From assembly GCF_004023665.1 (NCBI RefSeq), contig NZ_SAUF01000005.1, positions 62,001-126,000 of the forward strand: a stretch of 64,000 nucleotides of DNA, given 5' to 3'. Both the position numbers and the translations under genes were made by a program. Under the pieces are notes generated by a model that was not told the DNA's origin, searched no databases, and was given only the letters and a program-made list of their open reading frames with translations. Source of the stretch: Afifella aestuarii. Its GTDB lineage: Bacteria; Pseudomonadota; Alphaproteobacteria; Rhizobiales; Afifellaceae. Positions 25,868-33,735 of this stretch are shown here, piece after piece. Position 1 is the first letter of the stretch; every line of letters starts with the position of its first letter.

Positions 25868-27118
25868 ATGGAAGAGCATTTCCCAACTCATAAGTGGCGG
25901 ATCCAGGACTTCGTCGACGTCCCGACGTTGCAGAGGATCCAGGACACGTTTGCCAAGGCCATGGATATGGCGGCGGTGACAGTTGGTCGCGACGGGGTTC
26001 CCGTCACCAAAACAAGCAATTTCCAGCCTGTGTGTCGTTTGATGCGTTCCACCCCCGAAGGGTTGCGGCGCTGTCATGCATGCGATGCCTGCGGGGGCCT
26101 CGCCGCCTACCGGTCTGGCCGGCCGGCAACCTATGTCTGCCATGCCGGGCTCGTCGACGTCGCCGCGCCGATCATCATCGAGGACGAATATCTCGGCTGC
26201 CTCTTGTGCGGCCAGGTGATGCTCGAAAGTGAACGCGAGCGCACGATCCAGAACGTGCTCGACCGAAACGGTTCAATTGGCATTGCTCCGGCTGAACTCG
26301 AGGAAGCCGTCTATGCCATGCCGGCGGCCGATCGAGATCGCCTCGATTCCGCTGTCGAGATGCTGATGCTGGCGGCGAGCCACATCATCGAGATTGGCAA
26401 GACGAACCTGATCCAGGCGCGCCTCCTCAAAGAGGTGAAAGCCAAGGCGGCCACGGAAAAGGCGCTGCAGGATGCGCAGTTGCGGGCGTTGCAGGCGCGC
26501 GTCAATCCGCATTTCCTGTTCAATTCCTTGACGCTCATTGGCTACACGGCTTTCGAGGAGAAGGCGGTGAAGACCGAGGAGGTCGCTTATATGCTGAGCG
26601 ACATCCTCCGCTACAGCCTGCGCAATCTCGCCACTTCGGTACCGCTCAGCGAAGAATTCGACATGATCGAACGCTGCTTGCGCCTCCACCAGCTTCGCTT
26701 CGGCGACCACCTGAGCATCGAAGTCGATCTCGACGAAAGCCTGCGCAATTGGCCGGTCCCGTGCATGGTTCTGCAGCCGCTTGCCGAGAACGCTATCGTG
26801 CATGGGGTGGAAGCGCTCTCGCGGCCGGTGCGTGTGCGCGTTTCGGCCCGGAGGGTAGGCGATCGCGGCTTGATCGAGGTTTATGACAACGGCGCGGGGA
26901 TGAGTGAGGCTCAGGTCGCCGCGCTCAACAACGATCGTTGTGTCTTGCAGCAGGCGGAGCGCAGCCGCGCGGCTCTCGGACTGCAGAGCGTTATCACCCG
27001 GCTCGACAGCGAGTACGGCAACGACTTCGATCTAAAAGTAACAAGCAGATTGAATGAGGGAACCCGAATTGAGCTTTCCTGGCCACTCGGCGACTATGCG
27101 CAGCTCGAAAATGCTTGA
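25868..27118 (+). CDS. PocR-domain sensor histidine kinase (LytS/YesM-type) controlling the microcompartment genes
   Basis: This is a 416-residue cytoplasmic sensor kinase. Residues about 10-170 are a PocR-type sensory domain with a cysteine cluster (Cys56, 69, 72, 75, 91, then 111 and 114). In PocR of the propanediol/cobalamin regulator the domain responds to 1,2-propanediol, which fits the diol dehydratase operon nearby. A short coiled coil precedes the LytS-type kinase domain with the phosphoacceptor in NPHFLFNS (His215), an N-box (PLAENAIVHG) and a G-box (DNGAGM). There is no membrane segment. The start ATG at 25868 lies downstream of the cobalamin riboswitch. Its stop overlaps the response regulator, so the two form a two-component pair. 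Confidence 0.93.
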   Translation: MEEHFPTHKWRIQDFVDVPTLQRIQDTFAKAMDMAAVTVGRDGVPVTKTSNFQPVCRLMRSTPEGLRRCHACDACGGLAAYRSGRPATYVCHAGLVDVAAPIIIEDEYLGCLLCGQVMLESERERTIQNVLDRNGSIGIAPAELEEAVYAMPAADRDRLDSAVEMLMLAASHIIEIGKTNLIQARLLKEVKAKAATEKALQDAQLRALQARVNPHFLFNSLTLIGYTAFEEKAVKTEEVAYMLSDILRYSLRNLATSVPLSEEFDMIERCLRLHQLRFGDHLSIEVDLDESLRNWPVPCMVLQPLAENAIVHGVEALSRPVRVRVSARRVGDRGLIEVYDNGAGMSEAQVAALNNDRCVLQQAERSRAALGLQSVITRLDSEYGNDFDLKVTSRLNEGTRIELSWPLGDYAQLENA

Positions 27119-27980
27119 GCTCGCACGCACTGAGCGTTTTGCGTCCATGTTTCAAGGCGCTTTTCAGCAGGAGTCCTCGGTTCGGCCCGGCCTTTTGGTG
27201 GCCGACGACACGCCCATCATTCGCTCGACGGTCAGCCGCGTCGTGGCGGCGGAGGCGCTCGACTTCGCCAATGTCTGGGAGGCCAAGAACGGCTCCGAGG
27301 CGGTGGAGCTGGCGCGGCGCGAGCATCCTGAGCTTATTCTGATCGACATCAAGATGCCTGGCGTGGACGGGTTGGAAGCGGCGGCGATCATCAAGGCCGA
27401 GCTGCCGCGCACGCGGCTCATCTTCCTCACGGCTTATGATGAATTTGCCTATGTGCAACGCGCTCTCAAGATCGGTGCGCTCGACTATCTTCTGAAGCCG
27501 ATCCGTCCGGCGAAGCTTGGCGAATTGTTGCGGAAGCTCCACGGTGAGATCTGCACGGAATTGAGTGCGTCCTCGTCCGCCTCCGATGCGGAGATCGCGC
27601 GGGACGTGACGTCGGCTGCCACGCCCTGTGCGCCGGAGAGAGATCCGGTCAAGCGTGCGATCGCCTTCATTTCCGAAAACTATGCCGATGAAAACATGTC
27701 GCTCTCGGCTGTCGCCAATGTCGCGCATCTCAGCCCGTCGCACCTTGCGCACCGTTTTCGCGAATGTGTCGGCATCAGCTACAAGCAGTTTCTCACCGAG
27801 AAGCGCATCGAGGCGGCCAAGGATCTGCTCTTGACGACCGACACGACCAACGAAGCGGTCGCCGAGCAGGTCGGCTATGCCAACGTCACCAATTTCTATC
27901 GCCTGTTCCAGCGTGAGACAGGCATGACGCCGGCGCAGTTCCGCCGAAGCGAGAAGGAGCCGGTGCCGGACGCGCAATGA
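27111..27980 (+). CDS. AraC-family response regulator (YesN type), partner of the PocR kinase
   Basis: This is a 289-residue response regulator. The receiver has the acidic pair near residue 32, the phosphoacceptor Asp79 in LILIDIKMPG, the Thr in FLTAYDEF and the Lys in YLLKPIRP. The C-terminal AraC domain (about residues 190-289) has two helix-turn-helices, including LSAVANVAHLSPSHLAHRFR and EAVAEQVGYANVTNFYRLFQ. The start ATG at 27111 overlaps the kinase stop. It probably activates the divergent operons around 31281-31694. This kinase plus AraC regulator replaces the single PocR activator found in enterobacterial pdu loci. Confidence 0.93.
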   Translation: MLELARTERFASMFQGAFQQESSVRPGLLVADDTPIIRSTVSRVVAAEALDFANVWEAKNGSEAVELARREHPELILIDIKMPGVDGLEAAAIIKAELPRTRLIFLTAYDEFAYVQRALKIGALDYLLKPIRPAKLGELLRKLHGEICTELSASSSASDAEIARDVTSAATPCAPERDPVKRAIAFISENYADENMSLSAVANVAHLSPSHLAHRFRECVGISYKQFLTEKRIEAAKDLLLTTDTTNEAVAEQVGYANVTNFYRLFQRETGMTPAQFRRSEKEPVPDAQ

Positions 27981-27985
27981 TCTTC

Positions 27986-28019
27986 GCGCCGCCTATTTCT
28001 GGGGCGGCGCGCCTGTTTT
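27986..28019 (+). terminator. Hairpin with T-rich tail after the response regulator
   Basis: The arms are GCGCCGCC (27986-27993) and GGCGGCGC (28003-28010), followed by GCCTGTTTT. It lies 6 bases beyond the response-regulator stop and overlaps the 3' end of the convergent eutJ-like gene. It is probably the intrinsic terminator for the two-component transcript. Confidence 0.55.
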
Positions 28020-28841
28020 GTCTTCACGATCATGCATGGCGATGCCAATCGGCGTCACGAACATCGGGTGAGACGGCAGCTTCGTCGGGATTCCGGTCAT
28101 CTCGGCCACGATGTCGGCCATGCCGGGCATCCCGCTGGTGCCGCCCACCAGATGGATGGTCTTGACGTCGTACGGGGCGATGTGGCGGGCGACGATGCTA
28201 CCGACCTTCTGCATAACCGGTCTGACCAGCGGATAAAGTGAACGGGCCCTTTTTGGGTCCTTTTTGATGTCTTCCGCCTCCTCGAAAGAAACGCCGAGAG
28301 CGCCTGAAAGCACCAGCGTGAACTGGGTCCCGCCAGTCGCCTCGTCGGCCGTATAGACGACTTCGCCATCCTTGAAGATCGCAACGCCCGTCGTGCCGCC
28401 GCCGACGTCGACCACCGCCCCGTCCTTGATCTGCAGGAGGGCATTGGCCGCTGTCGGTTCATCGACGAAATGCTCGCATTCGAGCCCTGCACCGATGACG
28501 ACATTCTGCGTTGCCTTCACCTCCGCCGGCGCAACGCCAGGAGGGTAGGAGGTCGCCGCACTCTCGAGCGCGAAGCCGAGATCCGCCTCAACCTCCGCCT
28601 TCATGCGCGAAAGGATCTGCATGGCGCCGATGAAATCCACCACGAGGCCGTCCCGCACGATCTGCGCGAATTGATAGCGCCCGGCGAGCGGCTGTCCGTC
28701 CTCGTCGAGAACGACGAGGACGGTATAGGCCGTGCCGAGGTCGACCCCGACATGAACCCGGCCCTTGTAACCCTGCCGAGCCGGCGTCTTGTTGAAGACG
28801 CTGACTGCACGGGCGAGGATGTCGTCGGCGTGGCTGTTCAT
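27993..28841 (-). CDS. eutJ: EutJ-like chaperone ATPase (Hsp70/actin fold)
   Basis: This is a 282-residue ATPase of the EutJ family, which is usually found in ethanolamine-utilisation loci. Actin/Hsp70-type motifs are visible: GRVHVGVDLGTAYTVLVVLDE, the DEPTAANALL segment, DVGGGTTGVAIFKDGE, and the adenosine motif HLVGGTSGMPGM. The family is thought to assist assembly or reactivation of microcompartment enzymes; the precise role is not established. It is the last gene of a leftward operon with a propionate/acetate kinase and an alcohol dehydrogenase. Its presence in a Pdu-type locus is unusual and adds to, rather than replaces, the PduGH reactivase. Confidence 0.9.
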   Translation of the reverse strand: MNSHADDILARAVSVFNKTPARQGYKGRVHVGVDLGTAYTVLVVLDEDGQPLAGRYQFAQIVRDGLVVDFIGAMQILSRMKAEVEADLGFALESAATSYPPGVAPAEVKATQNVVIGAGLECEHFVDEPTAANALLQIKDGAVVDVGGGTTGVAIFKDGEVVYTADEATGGTQFTLVLSGALGVSFEEAEDIKKDPKRARSLYPLVRPVMQKVGSIVARHIAPYDVKTIHLVGGTSGMPGMADIVAEMTGIPTKLPSHPMFVTPIGIAMHDREDKTGAPPQK

Positions 28842-28851
28842 CGTTCCTGCC

Positions 28852-30081
28852 TCACGCGGCTTCTGCTCTCGCCTTTTCGGTCAGGCGAAGTGTGTCGATG
28901 GCGATCATCTTTTCCTCGTCGGTCGGCACGACCATGGCCGCCGTCCTGGAATCACGGGTGCTGATCCGCCCGTCGTCGCCCGGCGCCTCGTTGGCGTCGC
29001 TATCGATGGCAATGCCGAGGAAGCCGAGCTTCTCGCAGATCCGCGCTCGCATCGAGGGGCTGTTCTCGCCGATGCCTGCGGTGAAGACCAACGCATCGAG
29101 CCCGCCCAAGGCGGCTGCATAAGACCCGATATATTTCCGCGTCATGTAGGCGAACATCTCAAGCGCGAGCTCGCAACGTTCGCAGCCACCCTCGGCGCGT
29201 TCCTCAACTTCTCGCATATCGTTGCTAATGCCTGAGACGCCGAGGAGACCGCTCCGTTTGTAAAGCATGGCCTCGATATCATCGAGGCTCATGCCGAGTT
29301 GCTTGTTGAGATAGAAGATCAGCCCCGGATCGACGTCACCAGAGCGCGTGCCCATCATAACCCCGGAAAATGTGGCGAAGCCGATGCTTGTATCGATCGA
29401 GCGTCCGTTCTCGATCGCGTCGATCGTGACGCCGTTGCCGAGATGGCAGATGACCATTTTGAGCTCGTCCACGGGTCTGCCGAGCATGTCCGCCGCCATC
29501 TGATTGACGAAGCGGCACGACGTTCCGTGGAAACCGTAGCGACGAATCCGGTGCTCGCTATAGAGCTCGTATGGCAGGGCGTAGACATGCGCATATTCGG
29601 GCATGGTCTGGTGGAAGGCGGTGTCGAAGACGACCACCTGCGGTACGTCCGGCAGCAATCTGCGCGCCTCCACGATGCCGACGAGATTCGGCGGGTTGTG
29701 AAGCGGGGCGAGCGGGACGCATTCTTCCAGCTTGGCGATGACTTCGTCATTGATCACCGAGGATTTGACGAAGGTGTCAGCGCCATGAACAGCGCGGTGG
29801 CCGACCGCCGTGACATCGCTGATGTCGTCTATGACCCCGACCTCCGGGTCGAGCAGGAGGTCGATCATGGCCGTGAAGGCCGTGTGATGGTCCGGCACTG
29901 GCACCACGCGGACATGTTTCTCTCCGTGAGCGGTATGTTCCAGCCGTGAGCCCTCTTCGCCGATCCTGCTGACGAGACCTTTGGCGGTGACGATCGTGAG
30001 ATCGGTGGTGTAGAGCTGGTATTTCAGCGTCGAGCTGCCGCAATTGATAACCAAAATCACCGGTGAACACTCCGCAAGCAT
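28852..30081 (-). CDS. pduW: Propionate/acetate kinase (PduW/AckA)
   Basis: This kinase turns acyl-phosphate and ADP into acid and ATP, the energy-yielding last step of diol breakdown. It has 409 residues and all AckA-family landmarks: VILVINCGSSTLKYQLY, VGHRAVHGADTF, the phosphate-binding HLGNGVTIDAIENG, ATFSGVMMGTRSGDVDPG and FTAGIGENSPSMR. The ATG at 30081 gives the conserved N-terminus; the much longer upstream frame is a shadow of the dehydrogenase. It is next to the EutJ-like gene and 77 bases from the alcohol dehydrogenase, so propionyl-phosphate made by PduL can be used here. Specificity for propionate or acetate cannot be read from sequence. Confidence 0.93.
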   Translation of the reverse strand: MLAECSPVILVINCGSSTLKYQLYTTDLTIVTAKGLVSRIGEEGSRLEHTAHGEKHVRVVPVPDHHTAFTAMIDLLLDPEVGVIDDISDVTAVGHRAVHGADTFVKSSVINDEVIAKLEECVPLAPLHNPPNLVGIVEARRLLPDVPQVVVFDTAFHQTMPEYAHVYALPYELYSEHRIRRYGFHGTSCRFVNQMAADMLGRPVDELKMVICHLGNGVTIDAIENGRSIDTSIGFATFSGVMMGTRSGDVDPGLIFYLNKQLGMSLDDIEAMLYKRSGLLGVSGISNDMREVEERAEGGCERCELALEMFAYMTRKYIGSYAAALGGLDALVFTAGIGENSPSMRARICEKLGFLGIAIDSDANEAPGDDGRISTRDSRTAAMVVPTDEEKMIAIDTLRLTEKARAEAA

Positions 30082-30158
30082 GGCCGCACTACCTCTGCGA
30101 GGCGTGGGGCGCCGGTTTTCGTTGAGCCGTGCCGCATCGCGGCCGTTGGCGAGGGATG

Positions 30159-31280
30159 TCAGAGGCTGGCCAGGACGCGCCCCACGATCTGGCGAATGAA
30201 CTCGTTGTCGTTGGAGACGCCGCTGCCAGCTTTCTTGGCCGCATCGGTGGAGAGGACGACCTTGATTGCCTGCTCCTCGGCCGCGTTCTTGAAGATCTCG
30301 TAGGCGTCGAGGATCTGGTTGATGTGGAAGTGGTGAGAGACGAGGCTCGTCGGGTCGAGTCTTCCCGCCTGGACCATCTTCAAAAGGACCGGCACCGTGC
30401 TGTTGTCGACGACGCCCATGCGCAGAGTGATGTTGCGCGTCCAAAGCGTTTCGCTGTGCAGTTCGGTGCTCTTGTGGAAGATGCCGATATTGGCCATGCG
30501 GCCGCCGGCGGCGAGGATCTCCTGCGCCAGCTGGAAGGTCGCCGGATTGCCGATCACCTCGATGACCGCGTCCGCGCCGCGCCCTTCGGTGAGCGCCATA
30601 ACCTTCTCGCGCGCCTTGCCGTCTTTGTTGTTGATGATATCCGTGGCGCCGATTTCGAGAGCCTTGGCCAGGCGATTGTCGTCCAGGTCGATGGCGATGA
30701 TCCGGGCCGGCGAGTAGAATTCCGCGGCGAGGATGGTCGCCAGTCCGACGGGCCCCGCACCGATGACGACGAGCGCGTCGCCGAGGCCCACCTCCGCGCG
30801 TTTGACACCGACTTCGAGGCCGGTCGGCAGAATGTCGGCCAGCATCAAAGCGGCCTCTTCGTCGACGCCGTCCGGAATGCGAAAGAGGCTCGAATCGGCA
30901 AGCGGAATGCGCGCATATTCGGCCTGCACGCCGTCGATCGTGTTGCCGAGTAGCCAGCCGCCGCGTTCGCAGCTCGAATGAAGCCCCCTGCGACACGGCT
31001 CGCAACGCCCGCAGGACGTGTTGCAGGGAATGATGACATGATCACCGACCTTGAGATCCTGGACAGCGGCGCCGACCTCGGTGATGTAGCCGGTGGCCTC
31101 ATGGCCAATGGTGCGGCCAGGCTGAACGGTGGGCACACCGCCGCGCAGAATCGCAAGATCCGTGCCGCAAAGCGTCGTTTTGCTGATCCGGACAATAACG
31201 TCGGCCGGGTGCTCGATCTTCGGGAGGGGTTTGTCTTCCCAGGAGATCTTTCCAGAGCCGTAATAAACTAAAGCTTTCAC
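30159..31280 (-). CDS. Zinc-dependent alcohol dehydrogenase, probable microcompartment NADH recycler
   Basis: This is a 373-residue medium-chain alcohol dehydrogenase. The catalytic zinc residues are in TLCGTDLAILRGG and TIGHEATGYI, and the structural zinc cluster is CGRCEPCRRGLHSSC. The Rossmann motif is VIGAGPVGLATILAAE. It resembles the tetrameric secondary-alcohol class. The start is a GTG at 31280 with GGAG upstream; the ATG at 31346 adds a non-conserved leader. It has no obvious encapsulation peptide. Being in the same operon as the kinase and EutJ-like protein, it probably reduces propionaldehyde to propanol and regenerates NAD+, the job done by the iron-type PduQ in Salmonella. It could also be cytosolic. 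Confidence 0.88.
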   Translation of the reverse strand: MKALVYYGSGKISWEDKPLPKIEHPADVIVRISKTTLCGTDLAILRGGVPTVQPGRTIGHEATGYITEVGAAVQDLKVGDHVIIPCNTSCGRCEPCRRGLHSSCERGGWLLGNTIDGVQAEYARIPLADSSLFRIPDGVDEEAALMLADILPTGLEVGVKRAEVGLGDALVVIGAGPVGLATILAAEFYSPARIIAIDLDDNRLAKALEIGATDIINNKDGKAREKVMALTEGRGADAVIEVIGNPATFQLAQEILAAGGRMANIGIFHKSTELHSETLWTRNITLRMGVVDNSTVPVLLKMVQAGRLDPTSLVSHHFHINQILDAYEIFKNAAEEQAIKVVLSTDAAKKAGSGVSNDNEFIRQIVGRVLASL

Positions 31281-31694
31281 AATAGACGCTCCAGATGGGC
31301 CCACTTGTCCGGGCGCGACGCGGGTTCCACGGGTCACGCTGCGCATTGTCCGGCCTATAGCAAAACGGGCACGTATCTCTGGTTGTATTTTTGGAGCAGA
31401 GAGTATCGTAGGCCATTGCTGGCGTAATCGGTACCCTCACGCACAACACAACTGGCGACCGCAAACCCTTATGAATGCGGCAGAACCGGCTTTCTTAGCT
31501 GGTACTTTCTTATGGGGTGGAAGAGGGCGCGGCAATGCAATTAGCCGCTATGGTTGTGCACTTTTCGGCTGAGTTCGTACACTATCAGGCGGAACAAAAG
31601 CCGATTTGTGGAGTGCATTCGCCGGTCCGTGCATTGAAGGCGTGACCCCCGCCGTCTAAAACCGCGACTGTCTCAAAAGGAAGAACAACTAAGC
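31281..31694. promoter_or_regulatory. Divergent control region of the microcompartment operons
   Basis: These 414 bases separate the leftward (alcohol dehydrogenase) and rightward (pduU) operons and hold no gene. A direct repeat GTGCATT occurs at 31613-31619 and 31629-31635 (16-base period) and a related GTGCA at 31556-31560. AraC-type regulators commonly bind direct repeats, so these are candidate sites for the response regulator. I saw no obvious sigma-54 (-24/-12) motif. Confidence 0.4.
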
Positions 31695-32057
31695 ATGTCG
31701 CGGACGCAGTTCGACCAGGAAGAAGTATCGACACGTATTATTCAAGAATACGTGCCTGGCCGGCAGGTAACGATTGCTCATATTATCGCAAATCCGGACG
31801 CCGCTTTGTGCCAAAGGGTCGGTCTGGAGGATGCGGAGGCGGTCGGGATCCTAACCGTGACGCCGGGCGAGGGCACGATCATAGCTGGCGATCTGGCGAT
31901 GAAGGCGGCTGATGTCACCATCGGTTTCCTGGACCGCTTCAGTGGCACGCTGGTGGTGTGCGGCAGCCTGGATAGCGTCGAGGTCGCCGTCGAGGCGGCC
32001 AATCGTGGGCTCCAAAGTGTCCTTGCCTTCTTCCCGGCCAAGGTCACGCGGACATGA
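31695..32057 (+). CDS. pduU: Microcompartment shell protein, PduU/EutS type
   Basis: This is a circularly permuted BMC-fold shell protein of 120 residues. The family pattern is readable: the N-terminal STRIIQEYVPGRQVTIAHIIANP, then AVGILTVTPGEGTIIAGDLAMKAADVTIGFLDRFSGTLVVCG. In PduU and EutS such proteins form hexamers, often with a capping beta-barrel, that sit on the shell. It opens the main operon and its stop overlaps the start of PduV by 4 bases. Its position at the front of the operon differs from Salmonella, where pduU and pduV are near the end. Confidence 0.93.
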   Translation: MSRTQFDQEEVSTRIIQEYVPGRQVTIAHIIANPDAALCQRVGLEDAEAVGILTVTPGEGTIIAGDLAMKAADVTIGFLDRFSGTLVVCGSLDSVEVAVEAANRGLQSVLAFFPAKVTRT

Positions 32058-32566
32058 GGCGGGGCGGGGTGGCAATGGCTGCAGCGGAAACTCCCTCCGA
32101 GCGGCGCTTCATGGTGCTCGGCTCCGTCGGCTTCGGCAAGACGACTCTGCTGCGTGCTCTTGAGGGTGCGGGCGAGGCGGCACGCAAGACCCAGATGGTC
32201 GACTACGCCGGCTGGGGCATCGACACCCCCGGGGAATATTCCGAGATGGGGATGTTCCGGAACCATCTGATCACGACAGCGAACGACGCGGCAGTGCTCC
32301 TGGTGATCCAGGATGCCACACGCGCGCGCTCCAGCTTTCCGCCTGGGTTCTTCCTGATGTTTTCCCAGACCGTCATCGGCCTGGTCACAAAGATTGATCG
32401 TCCCGACGCCGACATCGCTCATGCCTCACGGCTGCTTCGCGATGCCGGGGTGCGTGGGGACATCTACCCCGTCTCTGCGGTTGAAGGCACCGGCATTGAG
32501 GAATTGCGCCAACGTCTTCTTGCCCTGGGACTGGTTCACCACAGCGCTTCTAACACAGAGGAGTGA
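32054..32566 (+). CDS. pduV: PduV/EutP-type P-loop NTPase
   Basis: This is a 170-residue small GTPase-like protein. The P-loop GSVGFGKTTLLRAL is at about residues 23-36, followed by DTPGEYSEM and a TKID nucleotide-specificity motif. PduV has been linked to microcompartment movement and interaction with PduU on the outside of the shell in Salmonella. The start ATG at 32054 overlaps the pduU stop (ATGA); an internal ATG at 32075 with a GC-rich leader is also possible. Its coupling to pduU supports a joint role. Confidence 0.9.
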   Translation: MRRGGVAMAAAETPSERRFMVLGSVGFGKTTLLRALEGAGEAARKTQMVDYAGWGIDTPGEYSEMGMFRNHLITTANDAAVLLVIQDATRARSSFPPGFFLMFSQTVIGLVTKIDRPDADIAHASRLLRDAGVRGDIYPVSAVEGTGIEELRQRLLALGLVHHSASNTEE

Positions 32567-32572
32567 AGCAAC

Positions 32573-32872
32573 ATGGCAAATACACCGGGTGAAGCCCTTG
32601 GCCTGCTGGAGACGAAGGGTCTTGTCGCGATGGTCGAGGCGGCCGACGCGATGGTCAAAGCGGCCAACGTCACGCTGATTGGCACGGAGAAGATCGGCTC
32701 TGGTCTCGTGACCGTCATGGTCCGTGGCGATGTCGGCGCCGTGAAGGCTGCCACCGATGCCGGTGCCGCTGCGGCACAGCGCGTCGGTGAAGTGGTTTCG
32801 GTCCACGTCATTCCGCGGCCGCACATGGATACGGAAAAGCTGCTGCCGAAGCTTCCGGGCGCCTCCAGCTGA
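32573..32872 (+). CDS. pduA: Microcompartment shell hexamer, PduA type
   Basis: This is a 99-residue single BMC-domain protein: [62 protein letters not shown] followed by VHVIPRPH. In this family six copies form a hexamer whose central pore admits small substrates such as 1,2-propanediol. It is the main flat hexamer of the shell. No second copy corresponding to PduJ is present in the window, so it probably does the work of both. Confidence 0.95.
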   Translation: MANTPGEALGLLETKGLVAMVEAADAMVKAANVTLIGTEKIGSGLVTVMVRGDVGAVKAATDAGAAAAQRVGEVVSVHVIPRPHMDTEKLLPKLPGASS

Positions 32873-32906
32873 TCTGTACGCACTAGTCATTAAAGGATGA
32901 CACGCC

Positions 32907-33704
32907 ATGGACGATAAACTCCTCGACCAGATGGTGCAGCAGGTGATGCAGAAGATCGGCGGCAACGCCGGTGCTGCTCCGGCTGCTCCGGCTGCGTCGC
33001 AGCCCGCCACCAAGCATCCCGGCCTGACGGAATTCGTCGGGACTGCGGTCGGCGATTCGATCGGCATCGTGATCGCCAACCTCGATCCGAAGCTCCACGA
33101 AATGCTGGGCTACGACCCGAAGTACCGCTCGATCGGCATCCTGAGCTCACGCACGGGCGCCGGCCCGCACATCCTCGCCGTCGACGAGGCCGTGAAGGCC
33201 ACCAACACCGAAGTCATCTCGATCGAGCTTGCTCGTGACACCAAGGGCGGGGCGGGCCACGGCTCCCTGATCATCCTCGGTGCCGAAGAGGTGTCGGATG
33301 CCCGTCGCGGTATCGAGGTTGCCCTTAAGGATCTGCAGCGCACGTTCGGCGACGTCTATGGAAATGACGCCGGCCACATTGAGCTGCAGTACACCGCACG
33401 TGCCAGCTACGCCTGCAACAAGGCTTTCGGTGCCCCGATCGGGCGCGCTTTCGGTCTTTGCGTCGGTGCTCCTGCCGGTATCGGTGTCGAGATGGTCGAT
33501 GCCGCTGTGAAGTCGGCAGACGTCGATCTTCTGGGCATTTCTTCGCCGGCCAAGGGCACGTCTTTCTCGAACGAGGTCATCGGCTTCTTCAGCGGTGATG
33601 CCGGCGCGGTCCGCCAGGCGGTCGTCACGGCGCGCGAGATCGGCGTGAAGCTCCTCGGAACGCTTGGCTCGGAGCCGAAGACGGACGGAACTCCGTACAT
33701 CTGA
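32907..33704 (+). CDS. pduB: Microcompartment shell trimer, PduB type
   Basis: This is a 265-residue protein with two BMC folds in tandem; the trimers look like pseudo-hexamers. The N-terminal stretch (residues 4-17, LDQMVQQVMQKIGG) is a short amphipathic helix like the cargo-binding segment of PduB in Salmonella, followed by an Ala/Pro linker. The shell domains follow with FVGTAVGDSIGIVIANLDP and ISSPAKGTSFSNEVIGFFSG. It probably anchors enzymes to the shell and may gate larger molecules. It lies 34 bases after pduA and 31 before pduC. Confidence 0.95.
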   Translation: MDDKLLDQMVQQVMQKIGGNAGAAPAAPAASQPATKHPGLTEFVGTAVGDSIGIVIANLDPKLHEMLGYDPKYRSIGILSSRTGAGPHILAVDEAVKATNTEVISIELARDTKGGAGHGSLIILGAEEVSDARRGIEVALKDLQRTFGDVYGNDAGHIELQYTARASYACNKAFGAPIGRAFGLCVGAPAGIGVEMVDAAVKSADVDLLGISSPAKGTSFSNEVIGFFSGDAGAVRQAVVTAREIGVKLLGTLGSEPKTDGTPYI

Positions 33705-33735
33705 TCGAGAGCCAGCCTTAGCGAGGAATAAAAGT

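Noticed and set aside
25474-25893. Open frame across the cobalamin riboswitch
   Set aside because: The sequence is explained base by base as aptamer RNA; the frame has no ribosome site or family similarity.
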